Below, in pieces: positions 11,514-23,711 of a stretch of 64,000 bases of DNA. The DNA is taken from NCBI GenBank assembly GCA_002900995.3, contig CM035309.1, forward strand, positions 1,928,389-1,992,388, given 5' to 3'. This DNA comes from Ganoderma boninense. Lineage: Eukaryota; Basidiomycota; Agaricomycetes; Polyporales; Polyporaceae. A program made the position numbers and the translations under genes. The notes beneath the pieces are model-generated. The model was not told the DNA's origin. It made no database searches and was given only the letters and a program-made list of their open reading frames with translations. The stretch's first letter is position 1. Each line of letters starts with the position of its first letter.

Positions 11514-12061
11514 GAGACGACCAGAAGTTGGGGGAGGTCAGGACATGCGAGGAGAGTTAATGTACGGGAGAGGACATGCTATGGGCCTATGACGGCCTGC
11601 AGACACGAGTACCAGTCTGCCGGCTCGTCTCCGCGTTGCCTTGCACTTTAGTCATTTATTTTCTCACCCCCGTGAGGCGCTCACTCTAATCCCTCCAGCG
11701 GCCTCGGACGGCATCGTGTACCACATCCATGGCTTTGGTTCATCATGCGAGTCCTCCAAACTTTCGTGGAGGGCCTGTGACCACCCTGCGGAGAGAGGAG
11801 GGCGGCCTTTGTTGCGGATTCAGCCTTATTGAAGCTCGAGATAAGGCTGTCTAACGGGTTATCTGATAATCGTGCAATAGACAAGTCCAGATAAGGAAAG
11901 GAGAGCGCCGGGGAAATACATGTGAATATGGCAGCGCCGACGTCGATCGCGAGGGATTTCTTCCCCAACCGCGAGCTCAACGAGCTCATCGCTCATCGCG
12001 TCCGTTTCTCTCTCTTTCTCGTTGTCTCGTCCTTCTCTTGCTGGCATCTCCACGCACAACC
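11514..12061. promoter_or_regulatory. shared intergenic promoter region between divergent genes
   Basis: The 548 bp between the ATGs of the exchanger (minus) and the small membrane protein (plus) must hold both promoters. No strong TATA box is visible. A pyrimidine-rich tract precedes the plus-strand ATG (12001-12060), as is common in basidiomycete core promoters. Confidence 0.4.
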
Positions 12062-12775
12062 ATGTCCCTTGTGTCCTTCTCTCGCCATACTCTCAAGCAG
12101 CTCAAGTTCGTCCTTCCAGGCGGCATCCTCACATACTACTTCGACAGCTATAACGTCCTCATTCCGGCTTCTCAATGGCGAAGGTGGAGGTCAGGGTTGG
12201 AGTCGGTCAGTCTGTCGTCATCTCTTGTCAACATTCTCCATAACTCCCAGTCATGCGGCGTTTAGGTTCTCCGCGCGGCTCTCATTACTCGCTGCCTTGG
12301 TCACCGTCTTCTCGTTTCTGTACGTGTTGATCCTCCCCCTCGTGCGCCGCGAACAACCAGACGTGAGTAGCCACATGACCTTCTTTGCTCATCCCGCGAA
12401 AGTTGATTCACCTCCGTGTCCCGTTCCACAGTATCGGCACTGGAGGGTCTCGGGCGTTCTAACCCCCGTCGTGCCTGTTGAGTAGTTTCCGCCCACACGT
12501 GTCGTCTCACGTATTGACGTCTGCTCCCAGGTCATGACCGCGTCTCTCGTGGCCGGTTGGTCTCTGCTCGTCTATACACTCGGCCGATGGTCGACTATGG
12601 GATACCTCGAAGGTGTAATAGCAGGTCCGTTCCCCAGCTGCCCTCTTCCACTCGCTATCCATCCCAGCTGACTGAGCATGGGCTCACTCCCCATGGTTCT
12701 ACAGCTACCGGTTTGTATGCGCTCGCGTTCGGTCTCTTGGGCCTCATACCCGCGCCCAGGGTGCGTAGGTCATGA
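12062..12775 (+). CDS. small multi-pass membrane protein, function unknown
   Basis: Five exons, 12062..12183, 12266..12362, 12432..12476, 12531..12624 and 12705..12775, sum to 429 nt (142 aa). Every splice keeps frame. The third donor (GTTGAG after 12476) is a weak variant, chosen because the stronger nearby GTAGTT would bring a stop into frame. The protein has three hydrophobic stretches: LSLLAALVTVFSFLYVLILP, then MTASLVAGWSLLVYTL, then a C-terminal segment ATGLYALAFGLLGLIPAP, ending in a basic tail. I do not recognise the family. The regular small exons and the frame-preserving structure argue that it is a real, expressed gene. Its partner across the divergent promoter is the cation/Ca exchanger, but that gives no strong hint of function. 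Confidence 0.7.
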
Positions 12776-13695
12776 GGGTTCATGCTCTTTTGTATCATTG
12801 GATCTTCCCCTGCTTGCATCTTCCTCAATCTCTATGTATTCTCATCGCATTTGCATTTTCTCGTATAATATTTTCTTCTCCATCTGCCTCCACCCCGATC
12901 TGGAGTGTGCAGAAAATTTCATGCTTCGCTAAGATCTTGCAAGGTCAACAGACTGGGCCTGCTGATAGCGGCTCGGCAGCATGGCGTTTCTGCGGACCGG
13001 TCCCGGTGGCAAACATAGCTCTGGGTTTGTTCTGCGTCGCTGGAGCGGCCCTTCCCGATCGCAAAGCATTGCCACGAGATTGTGGCGAGCTTGCCCACAC
13101 TTGCCTCAGTGCTAACGGCGCTGGACGTTGCCGATGATGATGTTTGTGGCGCGTGGGTAATTGCGGGAATCCGCCACACCCAGCTGCGTGTGGCTGGGTT
13201 GTGTACTCAAGCCTCGGTACGTGCAAGCTCAACTATTGCATAACCAACCGGATTTTTATCTGTGTCTACGTTTCGACTGACCAGCTTGCCCCCCATTTCT
13301 GTCAGGGATCCGAATTCATTTTCGAGGAATGGATGTCACTCGATTATGGTTGGCTCTAGAATATGACGTTGCGGCGGACAGGACCCTCAAGTTTTAAGAG
13401 TGAGGGATACTGGAGGCTGACACTCGGACGGAATCCCTGCTCCGACATCCCTTTTATCCCTTCTCTCCGCGCCGGCCGCACATACTAATACCACAGCCTT
13501 ACCCCAGTCCATACCTCCCTCTAGTTCTCGCCTCTTGCGCTATGACTCCGAGTTTCAGCGCGAACAGCCTATCTCGAGCTGCGACGTCTCGTCCTGCAAC
13601 AACCCAACAATTCCAGCCACCAGTATGCCCCAGTCACGCCGTCATGATATTGTGTTACATTCTGACAAGGCGGTCTCCCGCAGCCCGCGCTTTGC
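12776..13695. other. intergenic stretch with one small hairpin
   Basis: No gene is supported. At about 13182-13201 the sequence CCCAGC-N8-GCTGGG can form a short hairpin; its position fits no obvious gene end. A pyrimidine-rich tract around 13440-13560 probably belongs to the promoter or 5' UTR of the next gene. Confidence 0.4.
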
Positions 13696-15194
13696 ATGCA
13701 TGCAAGCTGCCCTGAATTCAGGACTCGTGACCGCTCTAGCTCCAGCAGCGGCATGGCGGACGACGACGAGTCGGCTCTCCAGGGAGCGTCTTGTGGCAGC
13801 GACTCTAGCTCGTCCGACGCCGAAGTGGTCGAACTCCAGGGGGTGCCGGTGATGTTGGAGATGGACATTAGTGAGAGCGACACGGCGTACAGGACGACAC
13901 GGCTGCCCCAGGTCGAGTTCGCAAGTCCTCAGAATGTCATCCTACATTCGTCAGTCACTGTAGGGACCCGATCCCCGTCCCCGTCCCCATCCCCGTCTAG
14001 AGGGCGCACCTTGGCAAGAATCGCGGGGAAGGCGAAGGGCATTGCGAGGATGCTGAGTCTTCGAAAGTTGAGCCGCAAAGTACGACCTCATTGTTCCGGT
14101 TTGCGCATGTAGACTAACGCGGTGGTTGCCTCGCTCAGCCATCCAGAGAGGCGCCGATCCCTCTAGTCCCCTCGAGCTCTGCCGTTGCGGTGTCTGGGTC
14201 CGCGCGAGATGGCGCCGGAGGCTCAGGACGAAGACGTTCGGAATCGCAGACGTCCCCGCGGCGCCCGCCCATCTCGATCCTCGTCACCTCCGAATCGAGG
14301 ACCGACGCCGTCGCATATCATATGAGCCCCAGTGCACGTCTCATGAGCAGCTCGTCGACCACCGGCATCTACACCCCCGACGATGACGAGTTTCCGCACG
14401 ACGACAACTACCCTCCGAGCCCAGTCCCGTCGCTGACGTCCTTCGGCGCGGACGCTATTAAACAGTTGGAGAAGGACCGCCCCGAAGAAGACCGCGACGT
14501 CTTCGCAGACACTCCAGGCAGACAACAGGCGGCCCGTGCGGTTACTTCAAGTTCGAACCGTGACAATCATCCCTCCGACCCGCCACCAGCTCCAAACGCG
14601 GATGCAATCGCCACCAGAACGCACTCCGCTCCTCCTCCCACCGCGGCCGCCCAGGAGGCTAAGGGCGCCGCGCCACCCACACCCACGCCGTTCCCGGACC
14701 TCCCCCACCTCCTGCTGTTCATGCCGTGGTGCATCGCGGTCGGCGCGACGATCACGCTCTTCCCCGCGCACATCGAGCGCGTCGTCTTCGCCACCGGCTA
14801 CATTCCCCCGCCCTCGCCGCGCGGCCTCGACCGCTTCTGCTTCTGGGCGGAGACCGCGCGCGACTACGCGCGCATCTTTTTCTTCTCCCTCCTCTCGCTC
14901 TTCTTCGTGAGCCCCCGCGTCGCGTGCATCGCGTTGGCGCTGGTGCTGGCGCGGTTCATGTGGGTGTGGGGTGCGTACACGTGGGAGAGCAGGGCGCGGT
15001 GGTGCTGCACGCGCATCCCGGAGCGGCTTGGGGAGGACGATATGGAGAGCCTGGTGCTCATCGCGTGGGGCGGAGACCTCGCGAACCTGGTGCTGCGGCA
15101 GTGTGGGGCCCATGCGCGTCGAAATCCATCCTCCCCTCCGAAGCACGCAGACGCTGCAGCTGTCGCTCGGGACCCTGGCACCCCACAAAAGTAA
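13696..15194 (+). CDS. membrane protein with long disordered N-terminus, function unknown
   Basis: Two exons, 13696..14079 and 14139..15194, sum to 1440 nt (479 aa) with a phase-0 intron. A shorter start at 13753 (MADDDESALQG) is equally possible. The first ~300 residues are low complexity, rich in Ser, Pro and Asp/Glu, with a Ser-Pro repeat (SPSPSPSPSRG) encoded by a small CCCCGT/CCCCAT tandem repeat at 13973-13999 and basic Arg/Lys clusters that could be phosphorylated or membrane-binding. The C-terminal part has hydrophobic segments around LLLFMPWCIAVGATITLFP and IFFFSLLSLFFV followed by VACIALALVLARFMWVW, so at least two or three membrane passes, then a short hydrophilic tail. No family recognised. 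It is convergent with the thioesterase-like gene, with 266 bp between stops. Confidence 0.7.
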
Positions 15195-15460
15195 ACTTTT
15201 CGTAGAAGCCACGCTGGACGTTGGCCGCTAGACGCGAGCCTTTCATGCGGATCTCGGACATGGAACATGGACCTCTAGATGCCTGTACAGTAAATAGTGC
15301 ATATTGGACACAATGCATCGGACGCATACATCAGAGAATACGCTGCCTCTATGGTATCGGTATCTAGTACGATCCACGCCGTTCTATATCGTCTAAGTGC
15401 CAACCGTGGTCCCTCGAGGTCCTTCCAAGCAACATTAACAAAGCTCCGAAGAAGTCCGAC

Positions 15461-17176
15461 TCAGATCATCCTCGCTTCCTCGACACCCCTCCTGAGCGCC
15501 TGCATGCACCCCAGTCCGCGCAGCCGCCGCTCCTCGATCTCGCCCTGAAGCGCGTCCTCCCACCACCTCTTATCCTCGGGCACGTCACGCCAGCCCCCGG
15601 TGTAGAACGCGCGGAGGCGCTTCAGCGACCCAGTGTGCTCCAAGTGCGCCTGTCCACGCAGCTCGCGCACGGTCTCCCAATGCGGCGGCGGGTTCGCGTG
15701 CGACCACGGTGCTTGTGACACACCACCATCCAGGCTCTCGGGCGCGCGCGCAAAGCCGTCCGCAGCGAGTATGAGCCCGGGCGGGACGGTGATGCGCCCG
15801 ATCTTGCCTACGCACTCCGAGATCGCAAGACAGTGGACCGTCGCGCCATCGGGCTCGGGCCGATCAATGATCTGCGCGGCGATGGCGGCGAGGTTCGGGT
15901 TGTTGCCGCCAGCGGGGGTGTCAGTGCCGGAGATGACACCGTTGGCAGTGCGGAGGATGGGCATGGGCCCGACGCCGTCAGCAGAGGGTACCTGGGGAGA
16001 GGAAATGGCTTTCCGGGGCTTGGCTTTGCCTTTCTTGGGCTTGATGACATAGCGGGTGGCCACGAAAATCTGAGAACATATGCAGCGTTGAGAGAACAAA
16101 GACGAGATTGAAGTTTTGAAGCGTGCGCGATGGATGTGGCGACTCACCCATTTGTTGTCCCAGCTCATGAGAGTCGAGCGCAGTTCGTAGTGCGAGAACA
16201 TGGGTATTTCGCGCAAGAACGTGAAATGTGTCGCTAAATCACGTCACAGCACATAAGCACACAGGGCGAACGAACACGATTTGGACGAGCGAGAAAGCTG
16301 ACCTCCCAGTCCCATCCAACCACCGCAGCGGAAGAACGTTGGGGAGAGCAAGAGTCCGAACCTGAAACGCGCGGCATCGAGCCGCTAAAGGTACGGATCG
16401 CACAGTCAGTTGGTAAAGGGTGGTGCAGGAACGTAGGCATACATGCGCACCTTGGGATACGAAGAGTTGCTTAGGTGCAGATTGAAGTCACATTCGTCTG
16501 GACCTACGAGGACAGCTGTTCAGTCTTGGGGCGACGATATATGGTATGGCATGGATGAAGTATCTTGAAGAGAGGCAATGGTTGCATAATGTGAAAGAAA
16601 GAAATCGCGCTCGAAGAAGGAATAAGAGGCACCAAGACTCACCAGCCCAGACACGGTAAATGCCAGTCAGCTCGAACGGGTTCTTGCCGACCGGCGAGAA
16701 GCTCTCGAGCCACTCCAACTTCTTTTGTTGCCGTACATGGACAGGCGACAGGAAGTGCCTCAGAGTGTGGAGATAGTAGCGTCCGCGGTACTGGAAGACG
16801 GGCTTCCAGATGTACCCTGCCGGGGGTAGACGGATCGTCAGCGGAACGAAACTCGCCGGTAAGACGCGACAATCGACTCACAGTGCCAATAGAGAGGCCA
16901 CGAACGGATGTTGATCAAGAAGATGAGGGCAACCACATATTTGACGACCTTAGGTGCGTACTGGAAGGAGCGAGAGCCGAGGAGGCGAATGAGGTCTGGT
17001 GAGCGCGGGAACCGTGTCCACGAGGCCAGGTCGGGTCTCGGGTCAGTGCTACCTTGGGAGAGATGATTGCATTACGCACCCGACAGCTTTATGCCACTGA
17101 AGTTGTGCAGGACTACTGGGAGACTGCCAGCCATGATGGCAAGGAGAGAGACGGGGAGAGTATGTGCCGCAATCAT
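15461..17176 (-). CDS. HotDog-fold thioesterase-like protein (4HBT_2 / THEM6-like)
   Basis: Seven exons, complement(15461..16069, 16148..16233, 16303..16384, 16451..16503, 16643..16816, 16882..17052, 17080..17176), sum to 1272 nt (423 aa). A second in-frame ATG at 17134 would give 409 aa. The N-terminus has a hydrophobic segment (KYVVALIFLINIRSWPLYW), probably a membrane anchor. The middle carries the thioesterase-like signature: GIYRVWAG, then PDECDFNLHLSNSSYPK, then RCGGWMGLGATHFTFLREIP, then LMSWDNKW-IFVATRYVIKPKKGK. This pattern is known from fungal thioesterase-like proteins often named after 'capsule polysaccharide biosynthesis' or AL-11, and from animal THEM6. A role in acyl-CoA or lipid metabolism is inferred from the fold; no catalytic activity is shown. 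The last exon adds a ~150-residue extension with Gly/Pro-rich and charged parts. Confidence 0.85.
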
Positions 17177-18708
17177 CAGCGGGCGAGCGGCTCCTTCTGT
17201 ATGCGCACGGCGGTGCGTTTGTCAATGGCCGCGGAGCCTTGACACCGACATATCCGTGTATATATGCACATTTCTGAACCCCACTGGATGGGATGCATGC
17301 AAGACGGCCTCCCAAAAGAACCATGGCATCTGATTAGTACCCCAAGAGACCAGCATTGCGAGTGTAAGTAGGTGGCCCTGCAGGCAACCGATTTCCGCAG
17401 TCTTCCGGCACCGGCAACTCCAGCAACCCGGCCGCTTCCCCAGTGACTAGTGAAGCCCAGGAACACCTGCTCAAACACTAGTACTCAAGCGCTCTGCCCG
17501 ACCCGCATACTTGTCCGTGTGGCCATTTATTGTGGACGTGCCTCTCGTCTGACTACGCATCGCATGGACGTAAGTAGTGATAAATCGACTACAACTGAGT
17601 GGGAGCTTCACTAGAATGTACAGTCAATTACGCATGGTTATCCAGCTCAATCTTGTACAGCCAGTAAACACAACGTGGTGTACGTTGACAGTGTTCCTCG
17701 AAACCTTGACTGATCGATAGGTATGAATATGGCGTAAAATGTACGCAGCACAAGCTCAAAATGCGCCCCTCTTGGTCCAAATGTCGGCTGCGCAAACGGA
17801 AATCAAACACGTTCGGTGCGGGGGAGAACGCGCAGGAACATACCGTAATTGCCAGGGATGTTGTTGTGCGACCAGTCTTTTGCAGTGCAGAGATCGCCGT
17901 CTGGCCAATTGGTAAGTTACCTGCACATTGTAGTCGCGAAGCCTGAGACGCTCACTGTACATGACTGACTCGACGTTCAGCACTGACCAGAACCATTGGA
18001 ATTAGTGATGTTGTGAATGTAGGCCTCCAGGGTATTGAGCGAAGACTTCGCAGTCCCAGTTGATCATACGGCCTCTGAGGAATGAAATCAAGGTCGCAGA
18101 CAGTCGTGTCACCCCAAGTATTGTTTCTGGACCATCCGTTAATAAAATTTTAGCAACGAAGTTCATGAATGTTTATAGATGACCCCATTGATGCCTGAGG
18201 CCTGACTCTGAGGTCGCAGGCTAAGTCCGTCGAATCTATAGTGGGCATCAAGCGAGATCTTTACAGTGTGTAGCGAGTCTGGCTGCCACGCTCACAATGC
18301 TCCACGGGACCAGATGAATGCACTGTAAAGGAGAACTCAGGTCAGCAGGAGTTTACGATGGAATTGGGTCAGAATCGGATGTTATGGCGTTGTAATGGCA
18401 TTCTTCGCAATTTTAGCGACCCTGCATCTGACCTTCGCGGCTCTTGCACGCCGATCCCGTACTGGCGAAGACTTATAGCACGAGATCAGAGAGCCAAGCA
18501 CCTACTTGTGAACTGTCCCCAACACTGGGGTCCATAAGATGTTGAATCATTTACTTCGTCTCCCTCTCTGCAATTCTCTTATAATTCTTGCATTGTCTTT
18601 GAATCGTTGTATAGATGCGAGATGGGTGATTAGCGCATAATAAGAAATACAATAACATATAAATCCAAACTTTCCACCAGAACCGTCATTATGGCCCGGA
18701 AAACCACC
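17177..18708. other. intergenic stretch, nothing recognised
   Basis: Only short unrelated ORFs are present. It holds the promoter of the thioesterase-like gene (right of 17176) and the 3' region of MGM1 (left of 18709). A/T-rich sequence near 18550-18680 is consistent with a 3' UTR/poly(A) region for MGM1. Confidence 0.45.
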
Positions 18709-21700
18709 TTAGAACATACTACCGAAAAGCCCTCTTTGTCGGCGGGGCGTCGGTTGCACATCTGGTCGGAGAGTCGCCAAGCTGTTGAGCTGCTTCATGA
18801 CCTGGAGACGATCTGTCAGTATCGGCCGGGAGCTTCCGTAGCGATCAGACGAACCTCTTCGAGCTTGTCTTTCCTCTCTTGCAGGTCAAGGTGTTTCCTG
18901 ATGATGGGGTTCTCCCGTGCAAAATCTATGATCTCTTTGCGGTCCAGGTCGTAAAGGAGTCTTGAGTCTATCTCGCGAGGGAACTGCCACAGCCTGTCAG
19001 CACTGTATGATCAAAGAAGCCACCCAAGAGCTTGACCGACCTGGTAGAAGAAGTGGTCAAGTAGCTCGATGTTGATGAACATGGCAGAGGTATACGCGAG
19101 CTTGTCGGCCACAACATTGAGGAATGCCTCGGGGCACAGGATGTCGCTCTCCGGACCGGCCTTACACCTCTTCGACTTCAGCGCAGCCAACCGAAGCTTC
19201 AGGATCCCGATCCGGTCATTGAAGAACATCGCATGACGGCCTGTCCGAACGTCACGTTAGGGTCAGCAAGACATGCCATGCCGCACAGATAATTGGACTG
19301 ACCATCGACGAGCTGTGCAGGCGGGTACCGGTAGTCGTCCGCGGCCTCAGCAATAGGCTCATCGCCCTCTGCGCCCTGCAGCCTCTTCAGCTTGCGCTCC
19401 TGCTCCTTCTCCGCCAACTCGCGCACGTATCCCACGAGGTTGTTCAGCCGCCTGCTCCCGCCCACGCGCGTACGGATGTCCTTCAGCTTGTCTTCGAGAG
19501 CCTTCAGTTCACGCTCGAACACTGAAACCGCGCCCGTGCGTCCGAGCTCCCACTCGCGCGAGTCGACCTCGACCTCGAACTTGTACGGCTTGATGCAGTT
19601 CTCGACCTGGTCCGACGTCATCCCTATGCGCTCGCGCAGGATCGCGTGCGAGAACTGGATCAGGCGCTCCGCCGCCTGCGGGTGGTGGTTGAACGGCTCC
19701 GCCTGCGCGATCGAGTCGATCAGCGAGCGTAGCCCGTCCGCGACGAGCAGCGTGGAGTCGCGCCCAACGCCGGACTTGGTGAGCAGCGACGACGCGGCCT
19801 CGAGCTTGTATCGCCAGTACGGCTCGACGTCCTCAGGCTTCACGCGCCCGTCCGCGCCAAGCTGCGTGAGCTCTGGTGCGCGCTTGTCCGTCCAGTAGAG
19901 CTGCTCGAGGACGTCCATGACACGCTCTTCAAGCATCAACTTGAGGTTTGCGCGCACTTGCGGCTTGCGGAACTGTGCAGTATACTCCTTGAAGCGCCCC
20001 TTGAGGAGGTCCATCGTCTCGGCGACGTACGACTCGGCAGAGATCCGACGATCATTGTACTGCACCTTGAACTGGTACTGCGCTTCTTCGAGCTCGAGTT
20101 GGACCGCGTTGGTGATGCCGTGCAGGGACGACGCCATTGAAGATTCGAGAACCTCCATAAGGCGGCGGCGTAGGGTGTTTGTGCCCACCATGAGTTTCGA
20201 AGGGGCCCCGAAGAAGTCGCGATGCGAGCCAAAGTACTCCTCCTCGGAACGCCTGACGAGTGCGCCCCGCGTGTCCTTGCCAGCCTTCTTTCCTGAGCCT
20301 TTGGCAACAACACCGACATAGCCCAAGTGAAGAGGATACCGGTTGCCGGAGAGGATGTTCGCGCCTTGATCTGGAGGTACGAGATCCATCTTCGTGATTA
20401 CGCCGATGGTCCGCAGGCCGAGCGGATCCACCTTCCTGCTGGCGCGAAGGGCAGGAGAGTTGGCAAGATCGACGTCGGCAGCGCATACAGCGAGGATGAT
20501 ATTCGGCTCGCGGATATATCTCTCACATAAGCCAGCGATCTTCTCCTTAAGCGTCTCGGGCTGATCCATGGAGGCAATCTGGATGTAGCCAGGCAAGTCA
20601 ATGAGAGTGAGGTCGGGGACGTGGGGAGAGTAGATGCGCAGATCAATAGGTTCATTGGAAACGCATTCCGAAGCGGAGACAGCCAGGTTGAGGTCAGTGA
20701 GTGTGCGCTGGACGACAGAAAAGTCGGTCATCTTCCCCAGGCCGAGACCGGGGAACTCGCCGTATTCCTGCGGGGCTTTACCATCCGCCGATGCAGGCGT
20801 ATTGATAAGCGTAAGTTCGATAGGTCTGCGGGTTACCATGTTGTTGCCCCTACCCGGCACTGTTCAGCGGCGGAAACGGTCAGACGTCATAGAGTGGGTG
20901 CTCACTTGGGAAGGAACTCATGACCGACGATTGCTTCCAACACCGAACTCTTGCCCGAACTCTGACTCCCAATCACAACGATGCTCGGGAGCTTGAGCGC
21001 GTCACTCTGGTCGATACTGATGAGCATGGTCCGGATTTCGATCAGTTTCTTCGTCAAATGCATAAGCCCGTTCTGTCGGTCGTCGCCATTGAAAACGTCA
21101 GAGTCCCCAGCTTTGGAGTCCGATGCCGATAGAGAAGTCGCCGCCATGATAGCCGCGAGGGCTGCAGGATCATCGCCGTTGGGCCGCTTCTTCCGCGATG
21201 AAGATTCCGAGCCTTCGTGTTCTTCGCCGTTCCCATCTTTGGAGGACGAAGAAAACATGGTTTTGAGGAACTCAGGAGCCTCGATGTCAGGGAACTTGAT
21301 GTCCGATACTCGTGTCTTGACTGTCTTAGCCAAACCTGAAGCCGCGTCGACTGCGTCTGTGATGGTGTCTTGGACAGTTGAGAACACCTCATTTGACTTC
21401 TTCTTGAATTCTGCGAAACGTGCAGCATCAGCACGCCAAACAAGGGTGGTGCGTAAATGGCTTGCTTTAACCTCCGGAACTCGCGACGGTATCACTCACC
21501 CTCGAACTTGTAATTCGCATACGTGAACCCGCCCGCTCCAACAGTCGCCGCCCCGACCGGCACCCTGAAAGCCCTCAACACGAACCTCGGAATGGACGAG
21601 TATGAAAACGCGCGGATGTGCACACGGCGGACGTTCAATGGTTGAACACCATACCGGGAGCGCGTCCGGAGGTGTGTGTTCGTAACGAATGTCGCGAACT

Positions 21701-21839
21701 GTCTGTGCACCGGGCGAGATACGGTGGTGGGCGTGGCGGCCTGACGTGCTGTGGCTACCGCGGAGAACCCATAGGTCGAGGCTTTGCCCTTGAGCGTTGG
21801 GAGGACGGTAGAGACGCGTCGGCGGAAGGAAGCGTACAT
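18709..21839 (-). CDS. MGM1: mitochondrial inner-membrane dynamin-like GTPase Mgm1 (OPA1 homologue)
   Basis: Six exons, complement(18709..18801, 18855..18983, 19041..19240, 19303..20849, 20906..21410, 21500..21839), sum to 2814 nt (937 aa), close to the usual Mgm1 length. The protein drives inner-membrane fusion and cristae organisation by GTP hydrolysis. In order: an Arg/Ser/Ala-rich mitochondrial presequence (about 1-90), a short hydrophobic segment near the end of exon 1 ([16 protein letters not shown]), an acidic linker, and a GTPase domain with G1 GSQSSGKSS (about 258-266), G3 DLPG (about 366) and G4 TKMD (about 434). A dynamin stalk follows, then a C-terminal helical region ending [12 protein letters not shown] in the last small exon. 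In yeast the rhomboid Pcp1 cleaves after the first hydrophobic segment to make the short form; no such site can be proven here. Divergent from the aldolase gene, 634 bp between ATGs. Confidence 0.96.
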
Positions 21840-22364
21840 GTATGCACGCCCTTCTCAAGTCTCCCAGCTGGGAAACTTGATTGGAGCAGTCAGCGGAGTC
21901 GCCTAGGCCGATGATTCCAGGAGAACCGTTTAGCAAGCGGAAGACGAGGTCTCCTTGTTCCCGTCGTGGATCACAGGAGGTTGAGGTGACCGAGGGAGAG
22001 ACTCAGAGAAGACCAGGAGAAGACGACGGAACGACCGGAGCCGTGGATGGCGTGTAGCGCGGATGTATTTCGCGGTGACATACGCGGTCGGCATGGGACT
22101 TTCAAGCGCCGCCTCAAATACCATGGTGGGATGATGGTTTAACCGAATCGGAGATTGAATGAACGGCCCGGAAGGTTGCAGTCGACTGCATCCCGCATCT
22201 CTCAGACTCTCTAAATGCACCTGGCAGATGACCACTATCGCTTGGTACCGCTGGCCATTGGGCTTTTTCTGACACATCTGCTCCTGGAGACTCTCACATG
22301 AGGATTTATCGGCAGACCGTATTCCCGCCGGCATCTCACCACATCCTCGAGGATGTCGACAGAG

Positions 22365-22371
22365 TATATAA
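22365..22371 (+). promoter_or_regulatory. TATA box of the DapA-family aldolase gene
   Basis: TATATAA about 105 bp upstream of the ATG at 22474, a typical fungal spacing. It suggests a regulated rather than constitutive promoter. Confidence 0.5.
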
Positions 22372-22473
22372 TCGCGATGCGGTGACCCCGATCCAAGTTG
22401 CCCCGTAGACCTCTGGTACCACGCAGACTCACCTTTATGTCCTAACTCTTAACCTGTGTTTCTGTCATTCTAA

Positions 22474-23529
22474 ATGGCGAACAGCATCCCTCCACCCTCT
22501 GGTGTCTACGTTCCCGCCGTCTTGTTCTTCGATGAGAACGAGGAGCTTGACATCCAATCGATCAAGGCTCACGTCCTTCGACTTGCACAGGTTAGTTTTG
22601 TGCGCGTGGTATGTTTCATTTTTGCCTCGATTCTAATACAGCGTTCAGGGCGGTGTGACAGGTATTCTAGTACAAGGAAGCAATGGCGAAGCTCAGCACC
22701 TCTCGCACGACGAGCGCAAGACTACAATCCGCCTCACAAGGGACACCTTGGACGAGAACGGCTTCCAGAATGTGTTGGTCATAGCAGGAACGGGTGGGCA
22801 GTCGACGAAGGAGACGAAGAAGCTTTGCGTCGACGCAAAGGAAGCCGGCGCGAGTCATGCTCTCGTCCTCACGCCCGGGGTTTGGGCCCCACAAATGACA
22901 AAGGAGAGAATACTCAAGTTCCACCGCGACGTATGTCAGCCTTCTCAATCCTTCTCACTGTGCATCCCGATTCGACGCCGACGCACCGGCAGGTCGCAGA
23001 CGCGTCTCCCATTCCCACCATGGTCTACAACTTCCCCACTGTTACTGCCGGACTCAACCTCGATTCCGACACCATCGGCACCCTCGGTGAACATCCGAAC
23101 ATCGTCGGCACGAAGCTATCCTGTGCAGATGTAGGCAAGCTCCACCGTCTCACCTCCACCCTTCCCGCGAGCAAGTTCGCCACCTTCCCTGGATCCTCCG
23201 CGGTTTACCTCCAGGGCCTGGTCTCGGGCAGCGCAGGCATCATCGGAGCGCTGCCAAACGTCGCGCCCAAGGCACATGCTGAGTTGTATAGGCTGTGGAA
23301 GGAAGGCAAGCTCGCGGAGGCAGAGAAGCTGCAGGCCCTGTTAGGCCATGCGGATTGGGAGCTTCAGAAACTGGGGAGCATCGCGGGCATCAAGGCCATC
23401 GTGTCGAAGCACTTTGGCTATGGGAATGTGAATGTAAGGGGCCCGCTTACGCCGAGGGACCTGGAAGCTGCTGGTTCGAGCGCGACGGTGAAGCTGGAGG
23501 AATTGATCGTGGTGGAAAACGCTCTGTAG
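22474..23529 (+). CDS. DapA/DHDPS-family class I aldolase (2-keto-3-deoxy-sugar or 4-hydroxy-2-oxoglutarate aldolase type)
   Basis: Three exons, 22474..22590, 22649..22930 and 22993..23529, sum to 936 nt (311 aa), the usual length for this family. It is a class I aldolase or lyase forming a Schiff base with an oxo-acid. Visible motifs are the substrate-carboxylate loop GILVQGSNGEAQHLS, the conserved Tyr in VYNFP (Tyr145) and the Schiff-base Lys in IVGTKLSC (Lys174), at the spacing seen in DapA. Fungi make lysine by the alpha-aminoadipate route, so a true dihydrodipicolinate synthase is unlikely. Known fungal members include the L-threo-3-deoxy-hexulosonate aldolase of pectin (D-galacturonate) catabolism and 4-hydroxy-2-oxoglutarate aldolase-like enzymes. 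Which of these applies cannot be decided from motifs. No targeting signal is obvious, so it is probably cytosolic. Convergent with the SCP2 gene (182 bp between stops). Confidence 0.9.
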   Translation: MANSIPPPSGVYVPAVLFFDENEELDIQSIKAHVLRLAQVSFVRVVCFIFASILIQRSGRCDRYSSTRKQWRSSAPLARRAQDYNPPHKGHLGRERLPECVGHSRNGWAVDEGDEEALRRRKGSRRESCSRPHARGLGPTNDKGENTQVPPRRMSAFSILLTVHPDSTPTHRQVADASPIPTMVYNFPTVTAGLNLDSDTIGTLGEHPNIVGTKLSCADVGKLHRLTSTLPASKFATFPGSSAVYLQGLVSGSAGIIGALPNVAPKAHAELYRLWKEGKLAEAEKLQALLGHADWELQKLGSIAGIKAIVSKHFGYGNVNVRGPLTPRDLEAAGSSATVKLEELIVVENAL

Positions 23530-23711
23530 ATAGGACGGTCTGCATTAGCGGCAATTCAGAATCAACATACATACATATTGCACAGATGCCCCACTCCTCC
23601 CAGACGTCGTGGGTCTTGACGTCTTCCACGGGTATATCGGTATGTCCATAATACAGTGGATTATAAAGTAGCATAGATAGCGATAGCAACAATAGCAACG
23701 ACAAGAATCTA

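Noticed and set aside
22474..22660. Reading the aldolase gene without its first intron, as one 351-aa frame
   Set aside because: The unspliced frame destroys the GILVQGSNGE substrate loop. The two introns restore a standard 311-aa DapA-family protein.
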